Positions 14,632 to 24,200 of a DNA stretch of 34,436 nt are shown piece after piece. Positions within the stretch are counted from its first letter, which is position 1. Each line of letters opens with the position of its first letter. Made by a program: the position numbers and the translations under genes. The stretch comes from Nocardia sienata NBRC 100364 (GTDB lineage: Bacteria > Actinomycetota > Actinomycetes > Mycobacteriales > Mycobacteriaceae): the NCBI RefSeq assembly GCF_001613205.1, contig NZ_BDBX01000067.1, positions 1-34,436 of the forward strand, given 5' to 3'. The notes below the pieces were generated by a model. That model was not told the origin of the DNA, ran no database searches, and saw nothing but the letters and a program-made list of their open reading frames with translations.

Positions 14632-17160
14632 ATGAACGCACAGCGCAGAACAGTCGTCGTCGCCGGTCACGGCATGGTCGGGCACCGGTTCGTCGAGGCC
14701 GTCCGCGCCCGGGACGAGTCGGGGCAGTGGCAGGTCGTCGTGCTCGGCGAAGAGAAATCGGCCGCCTACGACCGGGTCGGCCTGTCCTCCTACGTCGGCA
14801 ACTGGGACGCCGCCTCGCTGGCGCTGCCGGGTAACGAGTACGCCGGCGACGAACTGGTCGACCTGCGCCTCGGACAGCGGGCCGAGGCCATCGACAAAGA
14901 CGCCCAGAAGGTCACCACCACCTCCGGTGAGGTGCTCGACTACGACGCGCTCGTCCTGGCGACCGGTTCCTACCCGTTCGTACCGCCCGTGCCGGGGCAC
15001 GAACACCAGGAATGTTTCGTCTACCGGACCATCGAGGACCTGGACGGTATCCGGGCCGCGGCCGACGCGGCCGGACCGGGCGCCCACGGTGTGGTCGTGG
15101 GCGGTGGCCTGCTCGGGCTGGAGGCCGCCAACGCGCTGCGCCTGCTCGGGCTCACCCCGCACGTGGTCGAGTACAACGACCGCCTGATGCCGGCCCAGAT
15201 CGACGAGGGCGGGGGCGCGATCCTGGAGAAACTGGTCACCGACCTGGGGTTGCGGGTGCACACCGGGGTCGGGACCGCCGGGATCGAACGCGACGCGGCC
15301 GCCGGCCCGGCCGAACGGTTGCGGGTCACCCTGTCCGACGACACCGTGATCGATGCCGCGCTGGTGGTGTTCTCCGCGGGGGTCCGCCCGCGTGACGAGC
15401 TCGCCCGCGAAGCCGGGCTCGAGGTCGGCCCGCGCGGTGGCGTGATCACCGATCTGGGCCTGGCCACCTCGGATCCGAATATCTACGCCATCGGGGAATG
15501 CGCCGCGATCGAAGGGGTCTGCTACGGGCTGGTGGCGCCCGGCTACAGCACTGCCGAGATCGTGGCCGACCGTCTGCTGGGTGGTGCCGGTGAGTTCCCC
15601 GGCGCCGATATGTCCACCAAGCTCAAACTGCTCGGGGTGGATGTGGCGAGCTTCGGCGACGCGCACGGCAGAACCGAGGGCGCGCTGTCGGTGGTGCTGC
15701 ACGACGCCGCCCGGGGCACCTACGCGAAACTGGTGATCTCCGACGACGCGCAGACCCTGCTGGGCGGCATCCTGGTCGGCGATGCCACCCAGTACGCCGC
15801 GCTGCGCCCGCTGGTGGGCCGGCCGCTACCGGCCGAACCGGCCGCGCTCATCTCCCCGGCCGGGGCGGAACTGGGTGCCGACGCGCTGCCCGACGAAGCC
15901 CAGATCTGCTCCTGCAACGATGTGAGCAAGGGGGCCATCTGCGGCGCCATCGCCGAGGGCGCCTGCGATATCCCGGCCATCAAGGCCTGCACCAAGGCCG
16001 GCACCTCCTGCGGCGGTTGTGTGCCGATGATCAAGAAGGTGCTCGAACAGTCCGGCGTCGAGATGTCCAAGGCGCTGTGCGAGCACTTCGAGCAGTCGCG
16101 CGCCGAACTGTTCCGGATCGTGCAGGCGACCGGTATCCGTACCTTCTCCGAGCTCATCGCCCGCCACGGCCGGGGGACCGGCTGCGATATCTGCAAGCCG
16201 ACGGTCGCCTCGATTCTGGCCTCCACTTCCAGCGATCACATCCTGGAGGGCGAACAGGCCGCGCTGCAGGACACCAACGATCACTTCCTGGCCAATATGC
16301 AGAAGAACGGCACCTACTCGGTGGTGCCGCGGATGCCCGGCGGCGAGGTCACCCCGGAACAGCTGATCGTGATCGGTGAGGTCGCCAGGGAATTCGGTCT
16401 CTACACCAAGATCACCGGCGGGCAGCGGATCGACCTGTTCGGCGCGCGGGTGGAACAGCTGCCACTCATCTGGAAGCGCCTGGTGGACGCCGGTATGGAA
16501 TCGGGCCACGCGTACGGTAAATCGCTGCGCACGGTGAAGAGTTGCGTCGGTTCCACCTGGTGCCGGTACGGCCAGCAGGATTCGGTCGGCATGGCCGTAC
16601 TGCTGGAGAAGCGTTACCGGGGGCTGCGTTCGCCGCACAAACTGAAACTGGCCGTATCCGGTTGCGCCCGGGAATGCGCCGAGGCCCGCGGCAAGGATGT
16701 GGGCGTCATCGCCACCGAGAACGGATGGAATCTCTATGTGGGCGGTAACGGCGGCCTGACCCCCAAACACGCGGTCCTGCTCGCGGGCGACCTCGACGAC
16801 GAGACCCTCATCGCCTATATCGACCGCTATCTGATGTTCTACATCCGCACCGCGGACCGGCTGCAGCGCACCGCGCCGTGGCAGGAGGACCTCGGTATCG
16901 ACTACGTGCGCGAGGTGGTGTGCGAGGACAGCCTCGGGATCGCCGCCGATCTGGAGCAGGCGATGGCCGACCATGTGGCCGGTTACCGCGACGAATGGGC
17001 CGCGGTCCTCGACGACGAGGAGAAGCTTTCGCGGTTCGTCTCGTTCGTCAACGCCCCGGCCGAGGCCGACCCCACCATCGCCTTCGATGACAGCGGCGAG
17101 CGCAAGGTCCCGGTCCTGCTCGGCCTGCCCGGCATGCCCGGAGGAGGTAGCGGAGCGTGA
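14632..17160 (+). CDS. nirB: NirB: large subunit of NADH-dependent nitrite reductase
   Basis: An 842-residue cytoplasmic flavo-siroheme protein reducing nitrite to ammonium with NirD. An N-terminal FAD/NAD(P)H-dependent oxidoreductase region (about 1-400) contains VVVGGGLLGLEAANAL. A BFD-like [2Fe-2S] domain follows, starting with Cys426 and Cys428 (CSCNDVSKGAIC ... TSCGGC). The siroheme/[4Fe-4S] domain carries Cys638 and Cys644 (CVGSTWC) and Cys678 and Cys682 (SGCAREC). Length is usual for the family. An extra Cys pair (GTGCDIC) follows the BFD region. ATG at 14632 has GGAGG a few nt upstream. It is expressed with narK; nirD follows after a 116-bp gap that contains a candidate GlnR box. Confidence 0.97.
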   Translation: MNAQRRTVVVAGHGMVGHRFVEAVRARDESGQWQVVVLGEEKSAAYDRVGLSSYVGNWDAASLALPGNEYAGDELVDLRLGQRAEAIDKDAQKVTTTSGEVLDYDALVLATGSYPFVPPVPGHEHQECFVYRTIEDLDGIRAAADAAGPGAHGVVVGGGLLGLEAANALRLLGLTPHVVEYNDRLMPAQIDEGGGAILEKLVTDLGLRVHTGVGTAGIERDAAAGPAERLRVTLSDDTVIDAALVVFSAGVRPRDELAREAGLEVGPRGGVITDLGLATSDPNIYAIGECAAIEGVCYGLVAPGYSTAEIVADRLLGGAGEFPGADMSTKLKLLGVDVASFGDAHGRTEGALSVVLHDAARGTYAKLVISDDAQTLLGGILVGDATQYAALRPLVGRPLPAEPAALISPAGAELGADALPDEAQICSCNDVSKGAICGAIAEGACDIPAIKACTKAGTSCGGCVPMIKKVLEQSGVEMSKALCEHFEQSRAELFRIVQATGIRTFSELIARHGRGTGCDICKPTVASILASTSSDHILEGEQAALQDTNDHFLANMQKNGTYSVVPRMPGGEVTPEQLIVIGEVAREFGLYTKITGGQRIDLFGARVEQLPLIWKRLVDAGMESGHAYGKSLRTVKSCVGSTWCRYGQQDSVGMAVLLEKRYRGLRSPHKLKLAVSGCARECAEARGKDVGVIATENGWNLYVGGNGGLTPKHAVLLAGDLDDETLIAYIDRYLMFYIRTADRLQRTAPWQEDLGIDYVREVVCEDSLGIAADLEQAMADHVAGYRDEWAAVLDDEEKLSRFVSFVNAPAEADPTIAFDDSGERKVPVLLGLPGMPGGGSGA

Positions 17161-17193
17161 CCACGCAGGGCGTGCCGGGTGGCAGCGCCGGTC

Positions 17194-17231
17194 GCTACGC
17201 ATGAGAAATGACGGCTTAACCGTCAGGAAAC
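17194..17231 (+). promoter_or_regulatory. candidate four-half-site GlnR box upstream of nirD
   Basis: GCTAC (17194-17198), GAAAT (17205-17209), TTAAC (17216-17220) and GAAAC (17227-17231) follow each other with exact 11-bp periodicity. This matches the established actinobacterial GlnR arrangement GTnAC-n6-GnAAC repeated, with three mismatches over the four sites. A possible extended -10 (GGTACCAAT) lies just downstream at 17240-17248. The dyad TGACGG-n5-CCGTCA (17209-17225) overlaps the box. Confidence 0.6.
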
Positions 17232-17276
17232 AGGCCGCCGGTACCAATGGGTAACGGCGTGTGGAGGAGAACACCT

Positions 17277-17675
17277 ATGACCGTGATCGATACCCCAGTA
17301 GTTGTTCCGGCCACCACCGGGTGGACCCGGGCGTGCCCGCTCGAATACCTGATCCCCGGCCGCGGTGTGGCGGTGCTGCTGGCGGGCGGGGCCCAAGCGG
17401 CCCTGTTCCTGTTGCCCGAGGGCACGTTGTACGCGGTCGGCAATATCGATCCGTTCGGCCGGGCGGCGGTGATGTCGCGCGGTATCGTCGGCGACCGTGG
17501 CGGTGAGCCGGTGGTCACGTCACCGCTGCTGAAGCAGGCCTTCTCCCTGCTCGACGGCCGGTGCCTGGACGACGCCACAATGCGCCTGCCGGTATATTCC
17601 GTGCGCGTGGACGACGGACAGGTGTCGATCTCGGACCGGCCCGTGACGGTGGCCCCGGACGGCTGCCCGGTATGA
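17277..17675 (+). CDS. nirD: NirD: small subunit of nitrite reductase
   Basis: A 132-residue Rieske-fold protein that partners NirB. As in other assimilatory NirD proteins, the Cys/His ligands of a Rieske [2Fe-2S] cluster are absent. Conserved stretches are YAVGNIDPFGRAAVMSRGIVGDRGGEPVV and LKQAFSLLDGRCLDD (in part). ATG at 17277 has a strong GGAGGAG upstream; a longer in-frame ORF from 17247 lacks such a site. Its stop overlaps the start of nnaR (ATGA), so the two are translationally coupled. Confidence 0.94.
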   Translation: MTVIDTPVVVPATTGWTRACPLEYLIPGRGVAVLLAGGAQAALFLLPEGTLYAVGNIDPFGRAAVMSRGIVGDRGGEPVVTSPLLKQAFSLLDGRCLDDATMRLPVYSVRVDDGQVSISDRPVTVAPDGCPV

Positions 17676-18892
17676 CAGTTCCCGAGACGAACACCTCGCT
17701 GGCCGGTTTCACGATCGGTATCACCGCGGCCCGGCGGGCCGAGGAATTCGCCACGCTGCTCACCCGCCGCGGTGCCTCGATCGTGTCCGCACCGGCCATC
17801 CGGATCATCCCGCTCGCCGACGACACCGAACTGGAACGGGTGACCGGCGAGCTGGTGGCCGATCCGCCGCAGATCGCCGTGGCCACCACCGGTATCGGTT
17901 TCCGTGGCTGGATGGAGGCCGCCGAGGGCTGGGGCCTGGCCGAACAGTTGCGAGCGACCCTGGGCGGTACCCGGATGCTGGCCCGGGGCCCGAAGGCCAA
18001 AGGCGCGATCCGGGCCGCCGAACTGCGCGAGGAGTGGTCGCCGGCGTCGGAGTCCTCGGCCGAGGTATTGGATCATCTGCTCGCCGAAGGCGTCGAAGGT
18101 GTGCGGATCGCGGTCCAATTGCACGGCGCCACCACCGAATGGGAACCGATCCCCGACTTCTGCGAAGTCTTGCGATGTGCGGGAGCCGATGTGGTGCCCG
18201 TACCGGTGTACCGGTGGGAACCGCCCGCCGACCGCGGTCCGATGGATCAGTTGATCGAGGCCATCGTGACCTCCGCGATCGACTGTGTGACCTTCACCAG
18301 CGCCCCGGCCGTCGCGTCGCTGCTGATGCGTGCCAAGGAAACCGGAGTTCTGGAGGGGGTGTTGCACGCGTTGCGCAGCCGGGTACCGGCGGCCTGCGTC
18401 GGCCCCATCACCGCGGCCCCGCTCGAGGAACTCGGTGTCCCCACCACGATGCCCGGCCGGGCCCGGCTGGGCGCGCTGGCCCGCCACGTCGCGGAGGAAC
18501 TTCCGCGCCGGGCCGGCCGGATCAATGCCGCCGGCCACACCATCAGCGTGCGCGGCGCGTGTGTGGTGGTGGACGGCACGGTGAAACAGCTCGCCCCGGC
18601 GCCCATGGCGCTGATGCGCTCACTGGCCCGCCAGCCCGGCCGGGTGGTCTCCCGCGAAGATCTGCTGGCGGCGCTGCCCGGCGGCGGCGACGATACGCAC
18701 GCGGTGGAGACCGCGATCGCGCGGCTGCGGGCGGGTCTGGGCACGCCCAAAGCGATCCAGACCGTGGTCAAGCGCGGGTACCGGCTGGCCATGGATCCGG
18801 CCGAATGCACCGACAACAATGCCGATACGGCGCAACCGGCCGCGGCCCCGGCGCGCAACCCGCGCTATGTCCGGACGGTGGTGCCGGGGTGA
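17672..18892 (+). CDS. nnaR: NnaR-like regulator: HemD-like domain plus winged helix
   Basis: A 406-residue protein with an N-terminal uroporphyrinogen-III-synthase-like domain (about 1-265; GFTIGITAARRAEEFATLL, FTSAPAVASLL) and a C-terminal OmpR/PhoB-type winged helix (about 275-375; QPGRVVSREDLLAALPG, VETAIARLRAGLG, VVKRGYRL). This architecture is that of NnaR, the nitrate/nitrite assimilation regulator described in Mycobacterium smegmatis and Streptomyces, and of Rv0260c. The HemD part probably senses rather than makes tetrapyrrole, but catalysis cannot be excluded from sequence. It overlaps nirD by ATGA and the chelatase gene by GTGA, so it is made in step with both. Likely targets are narK-nirB and nirD. 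Confidence 0.9.
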   Translation: MTVPETNTSLAGFTIGITAARRAEEFATLLTRRGASIVSAPAIRIIPLADDTELERVTGELVADPPQIAVATTGIGFRGWMEAAEGWGLAEQLRATLGGTRMLARGPKAKGAIRAAELREEWSPASESSAEVLDHLLAEGVEGVRIAVQLHGATTEWEPIPDFCEVLRCAGADVVPVPVYRWEPPADRGPMDQLIEAIVTSAIDCVTFTSAPAVASLLMRAKETGVLEGVLHALRSRVPAACVGPITAAPLEELGVPTTMPGRARLGALARHVAEELPRRAGRINAAGHTISVRGACVVVDGTVKQLAPAPMALMRSLARQPGRVVSREDLLAALPGGGDDTHAVETAIARLRAGLGTPKAIQTVVKRGYRLAMDPAECTDNNADTAQPAAAPARNPRYVRTVVPG

Positions 18893-19755
18893 GGCCGCCG
18901 CCCGCGCTGGTGCTGGTCGCGCACGGCACTCGCAGTGCCAAGGGTGTGCAGATGATCGCCGCGCTGGCCGAAGCGGTCGGACACGAACTGGACCGGCGGC
19001 CCGGCGCTGCGGACGGCCGCTGCGTCCATCCCGCTGCGTCCGGCCGCCGCGTCACCACACCGCCCGGCGCGCCCGGTTACGTGAACTGCGGTTGCATGCC
19101 CGGGCCGACGGCGGGACCCGATGCGGACCCGGTCGTGCGCACGGCGTTCGTCGATGTGCTGGGTCCCTCGCCCGCCGAGGTGCTGCGGGATCTGGCCGCC
19201 CGGGCCGTGGTGACCGGCGGTTCCGTTCCGGCCGTGGTGGTCCCGGCTTTTCTGGCCTCCGGATATCACGTCTACCAGGACGTACCCCGCGAGGTGGCCG
19301 ATAGCGGCCATCCCGCGGTGACCGTTACCGCGGCAATGGGTCCCGACCCCGCACTGGCCCGCATCATGGCCCTCCGGCTGCGGGCGGCCGGTTGGCGGCC
19401 CGGCGACGCCGTCGTCTTCGCGGCCGCGGGCTCCTCGGACCCGCGCGCCCGCACCGATGTGCGCCGCGCCGCCGCCATGCTCACCGCACAGCTCGCGACT
19501 CCGGTACGCACCGCCTACGTCGCCACCGGGGCGCCCCGCGTACCCGAAGTCGTGGCGCAGCTGCGGGAGAGCGGACAGGAGCGGGTGTTCATCGCCTCCT
19601 ATCTGCTCGCCCACGGACTCTTCCACGAGCGGCTGCACCAGGCGGGCGCGACCGGGGTGGCCGAGCCGATCGGGATCCATCCGGCCGTGGTCCGGCTGAT
19701 CGTGGACCGCTACCGCGGCGCTGTCCGGCACGTAGACCGGCAACGAGTGCGCTGA
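18889..19755 (+). CDS. sirohydrochlorin chelatase (CbiX/SirB family)
   Basis: A 288-residue two-repeat chelatase expected to insert Fe2+ into sirohydrochlorin to make siroheme for NirB. The N-terminal strand ends in VLVAHGTRSAKG (His12), and the second family His is His127 in PAFLASGYHVYQDVP; the C-terminal half-repeat reads SYLLAHGLFHERL. Unusual: residues about 38-82 form an insertion with Cys45, His47, Cys67 and Cys69 (GYVNCGCMPG) that I do not recall in the mycobacterial counterpart (Rv0259c); it may bind metal. The GTG start overlaps the nnaR stop. Cobalt chelation is an alternative, but the nir context favours iron. Confidence 0.87.
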   Translation: MRPPPALVLVAHGTRSAKGVQMIAALAEAVGHELDRRPGAADGRCVHPAASGRRVTTPPGAPGYVNCGCMPGPTAGPDADPVVRTAFVDVLGPSPAEVLRDLAARAVVTGGSVPAVVVPAFLASGYHVYQDVPREVADSGHPAVTVTAAMGPDPALARIMALRLRAAGWRPGDAVVFAAAGSSDPRARTDVRRAAAMLTAQLATPVRTAYVATGAPRVPEVVAQLRESGQERVFIASYLLAHGLFHERLHQAGATGVAEPIGIHPAVVRLIVDRYRGAVRHVDRQRVR

Positions 19756-19808
19756 TCGCGGTGCCGCTGCTCCCGCGGTGTTCGCCGGGTATCGCGGCGG
19801 ACGGCCCG

Positions 19809-20046
19809 TCAGTGCCCCTCGCGCAACCGGATGCCGCTGAACCCCAGGTTGTCGCCGGCGTGCCCCAGCCCATCGCCCGCGGGCATTGCCGGGGAAACCA
19901 GTAGTCGGGTGTGCGGGCCGCGTCCACGGCACAGACCTACGGTGGGGACTGCCGGGCGGTCGCGGCCGTATGCGGCACGAAGCGGGTGATCACCGGGTCT
20001 TCGGAGAAGTGCAGTACCGCACCGGGTCCGGGTCGCGCGGGACCGA
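19809..20046 (-). pseudogene. decayed DUF6886-like gene
   Basis: On the minus strand from about 20046, one frame reads GAVLHFSEDPVITRFVPH, then an amber stop (19939-19937), then VCAVDAARTPDYWFPRQCPR in the same frame. A different frame then encodes DNLGFSGIRLREGH and a stop at 19809. From memory, these three blocks are the N-terminal, central and C-terminal signatures of DUF6886 proteins of about 170 residues. Here they span only about 80 codons, so the gene has a nonsense mutation and a large internal deletion with loss of frame. No start codon is evident. Confidence 0.7.
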
Positions 20047-20074
20047 CCCTGGCGAAGGGGGCGGGCGGGAGGGA

Positions 20075-20818
20075 TCAGACCCGGTACCAGACGAACGGGT
20101 CCTCGCGGGTCGGGCCGTACCGGTCGATCTGATCGAACAGCAGGGCGGCCGGTTCCACGACCGCACTGCGACCTCGGGCGTCGTCGTAGGCCACCAGGAT
20201 CCCGACGAAGGCGGCGTGCCCGTCGGCGGTCTGGCGGTACACCACCCCACCGGAATCGCCGGCCTCGGCGCCGAGCGCGTTGGTGGCGTAGAGCCATTCC
20301 TCGTTCGCCTCGGTGATCGACCCGCAGGTCCAGCCGGTGGTCGCACCGATCTTGCAGACCTCCTGGCCCAGTTGCGGTTCCATATCCACCGTGGACAGCC
20401 CGAAGCGTCCCATGGACGCGGCGACGCCGATCCCGTCGTAGAGGCGGATCAACCCGAAACCGAACTTCAGGCCCTCGTCCGGGCGGTGGACTTCGAACCA
20501 GCCGATCGGGTTACCGACCTTGTCGGTGACGATTCCCTGGTGGTAGCAGTGGCCGGCGGTCACCGCGTACTGGGCCGCGCCGATCGAGCCGGTGAGTCCC
20601 ACGGTGCAGCGGGTGGTGACCGCCTTCCCCTCGGCGATCTCGGTGTGCCGGATCTCCATGCCCGGGTACACCGTTACGGTGGGTGCGGCCGCGGTGGGTG
20701 CGGCCACGGCCGGGTATCCGGGGAACAGCGCCGTACCGGCCGCGGCGAGCACCGCGCACACCGCCGCGGTGATGGATAGGGAGCGGCGACTGCGTCCCCG
20801 CCGGAAAACGCTGAACAT
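20075..20818 (-). CDS. secreted chymotrypsin-like serine protease, Asp missing
   Basis: A 247-residue exported protein. The N-terminus is basic (FRRGRSRRS), followed by a hydrophobic stretch and a probable cleavage site near PAVAA (about 36-40). The S1-family core has His90 in TAGHC and Ser189 in GDSGG, with likely disulfides Cys71-Cys91 and Cys155-Cys165. The catalytic Asp expected before the GxIxR segment is replaced by Gly120 (KFGFGLIRL), so it may be inactive or use another acid. ATG at 20818 has GAGG upstream. It faces away from narG and has no evident link to nitrate metabolism. Confidence 0.85.
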   Translation of the reverse strand: MFSVFRRGRSRRSLSITAAVCAVLAAAGTALFPGYPAVAAPTAAAPTVTVYPGMEIRHTEIAEGKAVTTRCTVGLTGSIGAAQYAVTAGHCYHQGIVTDKVGNPIGWFEVHRPDEGLKFGFGLIRLYDGIGVAASMGRFGLSTVDMEPQLGQEVCKIGATTGWTCGSITEANEEWLYATNALGAEAGDSGGVVYRQTADGHAAFVGILVAYDDARGRSAVVEPAALLFDQIDRYGPTREDPFVWYRV

Positions 20819-21274
20819 CGCGTACCTCGAACCTGCTCGAGCGACCGCCGACGCGGTCGGATCGGGCAGTCAGCGTAGACGATCGGGCGCTCGCCCGCCC
20901 GTCGCGGCCCTTCCCAGCCGGTGGAAGTGAGGATCTGCCTACGCCGGGTGGGCGGACGGCGGGTGACGGCGGCCACTCCGGCCTGTGTAAACAAATGTAA
21001 ACCGCTGGAGAAGCGGCGATTTCCGATATTTCACCGTCGCGGCCCCGCCCGGCCTTCCGGAAGCCGCATCCGCCGCATCCCCCGCGTGTTTTCCCAGGAG
21101 ATCGGTCGCCGCCGGGGCCGCGCGCATCCGCCCGCCGTGACAACCGGATTGCGGCGACCTCACAGCTCACCGACCTGCGCTTTTCGATGTGAGAACGGCG
21201 TTTGGCCAGGTCGGGCGGCGTCCCTACAGTCGGAGCATCAGCTCGATTTCACCGCTTGCAGAAAAGGGGGCGTC
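20819..21274 (+). promoter_or_regulatory. narG upstream region with direct repeat and promoter
   Basis: A 456-bp divergent gap. TGTAAAC occurs twice with a 10-bp period (20986-20992 and 20996-21002) in an AT-rich island and is a candidate regulator site. TTTGGC (21201-21206), 18 nt, TACAGT (21225-21230) is a plausible sigma-A promoter, which would give a leader of about 40 nt. No GlnR tandem box or DosR-type palindrome was found. Confidence 0.45.
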
Positions 21275-24200
21275 GTGGTCGTCTCACGCACTCCGGGCTC
21301 GGCGCACACCACCGCGGAACAGCACCCCGGGGCATCGGCGGCCGGGGACGCACTGCTGCGGCTGGGCAAGTATTTCCAGCGCGGCGAGGTCTCCGCGGAC
21401 CACCGCACGGTGCACAAGGTGGGTGGCCGCGGCGCCGACGAGTTCTATCGGGACCGCTGGTCGCACGACAAGGTGGTGCGCTCCACCCACGGGGTGAACT
21501 GCACGGGTTCGTGCTCCTGGAAGATCTATGTGAAGGACGGGGTGATCACCTGGGAGTCCCAGCAGACCGACTATCCGTCGGTCGGCTCGGACAAACCCGA
21601 ATACGAACCCCGCGGCTGCCCTCGCGGCGCCTCCTTCTCCTGGTACACCTACTCACCGGCCCGGGTGCGGTACCCCTACGTCCGGGGTGCGTTGCTGGAG
21701 TTGTACCGGGAAGCCAAGACCCGGTTGAAGGACCCGGTACTGGCCTGGGCCGATCTGATCGAGGACCCCGAACGCGCACGCCGGTACAAGGCCGCGCGCG
21801 GCAAGGGCGGTTTCGTGCGCGCCGAATGGTGGGAGGCCGCCGAAATCGCGGCCGCGGCCCACGTCCACACCATCAAGAAGTACGGACCCGACCGTGTCGC
21901 CGGATTCTCCCCGATCCCGGCCATGTCGATGGTCAGTCACGCGGTCGGCGCCCGGTTCATCTCGCTGCTGGGTGGGTCGATGCTGTCGTTCTACGACTGG
22001 TACGCCGATCTGCCGGTGGCCTCGCCCCAGGTGTTCGGCGACCAGACCGATGTCCCGGAGTCGGCGGACTGGTTCGACGCCGGCTACCTCATCATGTGGG
22101 GTTCCAATGTGCCGGTGACCCGTACTCCGGACGCGCACTACATGACCGAGGCCCGCTATCGCGGTCAGAAGGTCGTGGTGGTCTCCCCGGATTACGCCGA
22201 CAACACCAAGTTCGCCGACGAATGGGTCGCCGCCCGGCCGGGGACCGACGCCGCGCTGGCCATGGCCATGGGTCATGTGGTGCTACGGGAGTTCTTCGTC
22301 GACCGGGAGACGCCCCGGTTCCTGGACTACGTCCGCAAGTACACCGATCTGCCCTTCCTGATCACCCTGGACGACGGCGCGGACGGGACGGCGGTGCCCG
22401 GGAAGTTCCTGACCGCCGCCGATCTGGGCAACTCCGACGAGGGCGCGGAGTTCCGGACCGTCCTGCTCGACGATGCGGGTGTACCGGTGGTGCCGAACGG
22501 TTCGCTGGGGGACCGGTTCGGTGAGAACGGCACCGGACGCTGGAATCTGGATCTCGGGGGTATCGAGCCACTCCTGACGCTGTACGGCCGCACCGACGAC
22601 GCTGCGGCCGTCCAGTTCCCCCGGTTCGACACCGACACCCCGGGCGTCGTGACCCGCGGCGTACCGACCGCGACGGTCGCCGGGAAACGGGTCACCACGG
22701 TGTTCGATCTGCTGCTCGCGCAGTACGCGGTGGGCCGTCCGGGCCTGCCCGGCACCTGGCCGGCCGGCTACGACGACGCCACCGAGCCCTATACCCCGGC
22801 CTGGCAGGAAGCCCTCACCGGTGTCCCGGCCGCGCAGGCCCGGCGGATCGCGCGGGAATTCGCCGACAATGCCGACCGGTCCGGCGGCCGCTCCATGATC
22901 CTCATGGGCGCCGGAACCAATCACTGGTTCCACTCCGACCAGATCTACCGGTCCTTCTTCACCCTGACCCTGCTCACCGGCTGCCAGGGCGTGAACGGCG
23001 GCGGCTGGGCGCATTACGTGGGCCAGGAGAAATGCCGTCCGGTGACCGGCTGGTCGACCCTCGCGTTCGGGCTGGACTGGCAGCGCCCGCCACGCCAGAT
23101 GCAGGGCACGGTGTTCTGGTATCTGACCAACGACCAGTGGCGCTACGACCCGTTCACCGCCGACGTCTTCTCCTCGCCGCTGGCGAAGGGGAAGTTCGCG
23201 GGCCGGACGGCGGCGGACAATATCGCGCTGGCGACTCGGCTGGGCTGGATGCCCTCGTACCCGACCTTCGATCGCAACCCGCTCGACCTGGCCGACGAGG
23301 CCGAGGCGGCCGGCCGGACCGCGGCCGAGCATGTGGTGGACGGACTGAAATCCGGGGAGCTGCGCTTCGCCTGTGAAGACCCCGACGCCCCGGAGAACTT
23401 CCCACGCGTGCTCACCGTCTGGCGGGCCAATCTGCTCGGCTCCTCCGGTAAGGGCAACGAGTACTTCCACCGGCATCTGCTCGGCGCGGATTCCAATCTG
23501 CAGACCACCGACACCACCGGGGTGCGTCCGGAGGAACTGGTCTGGCGCGAGGAAGCCGCCACCGGGAAACTCGATCTGCTGCTGTCGCTGGACTTCCGGA
23601 TGACCAGCACCACGCTGTTCTCCGATATCGTGCTCCCGGCCGCCACCTGGTACGAGAAATACGATCTGTCCTCGACGGATATGCATCCGTTCGTGCATGC
23701 CTTCACCCCGGCCATCTCGCCGCCGTGGGAGGCGAAAACCGATTTCGAGGCATTCCACCGCATCGCTCGCGGCTTCTCCTGGCTCGCCGAGAAACATCTC
23801 GGGGTGCGCAAGGACATCGTCGCGGTGCCGCTGCAGCACGATTCACCGGATGCAATGGCCCAGGCCGGGGGACGGGTGCTGGACTGGAAGGCCGGGGAAT
23901 GCGAACCGGTCCCGGGCAAGACCATGCCGAAACTGGTGGTCGTCGAACGGGATTATGCGAAGATCGCGGAGAAGATGGCCGCGCTGGGGCCGCTGGTGGA
24001 AACCCTCGGACTCACCGTCAAGGGCGTCACCACCCATCCCGGCGCCGAGGTGGAATACCTGGCCGGGGCGAACGGGACCGTGGTCTCCGGAGTGGCGCAG
24101 GGCCGGCCCTCGCTGGCCCAGGACAGGCATGCCGCCGAGGCGATCCTCGCGTTGTCCGGCACCACCAACGGGCGGCTCGCGGTCGAGGGTTTCCAGGCCC

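Noticed and set aside
12931..15702. 923-codon open frame on the minus strand
   Set aside because: It lies antisense to narK and nirB, which have strong family motifs; its translation is Gly/Arg/Asp/His-rich with no motif. This is a typical high-GC shadow.
20921..21274. N-terminal extension of NarG from an upstream ATG
   Set aside because: The frame is open, but there is no ribosome site at 20921, and it would add 118 residues not seen in the family; GTG at 21275 fits the family N-terminus.
20819..21274. DosR, FNR or CRP site upstream of narG
   Set aside because: I looked for GGGACT-type, TTGAT-n4-ATCAA and TGTGA-n6-TCACA patterns and found at most isolated half-sites.
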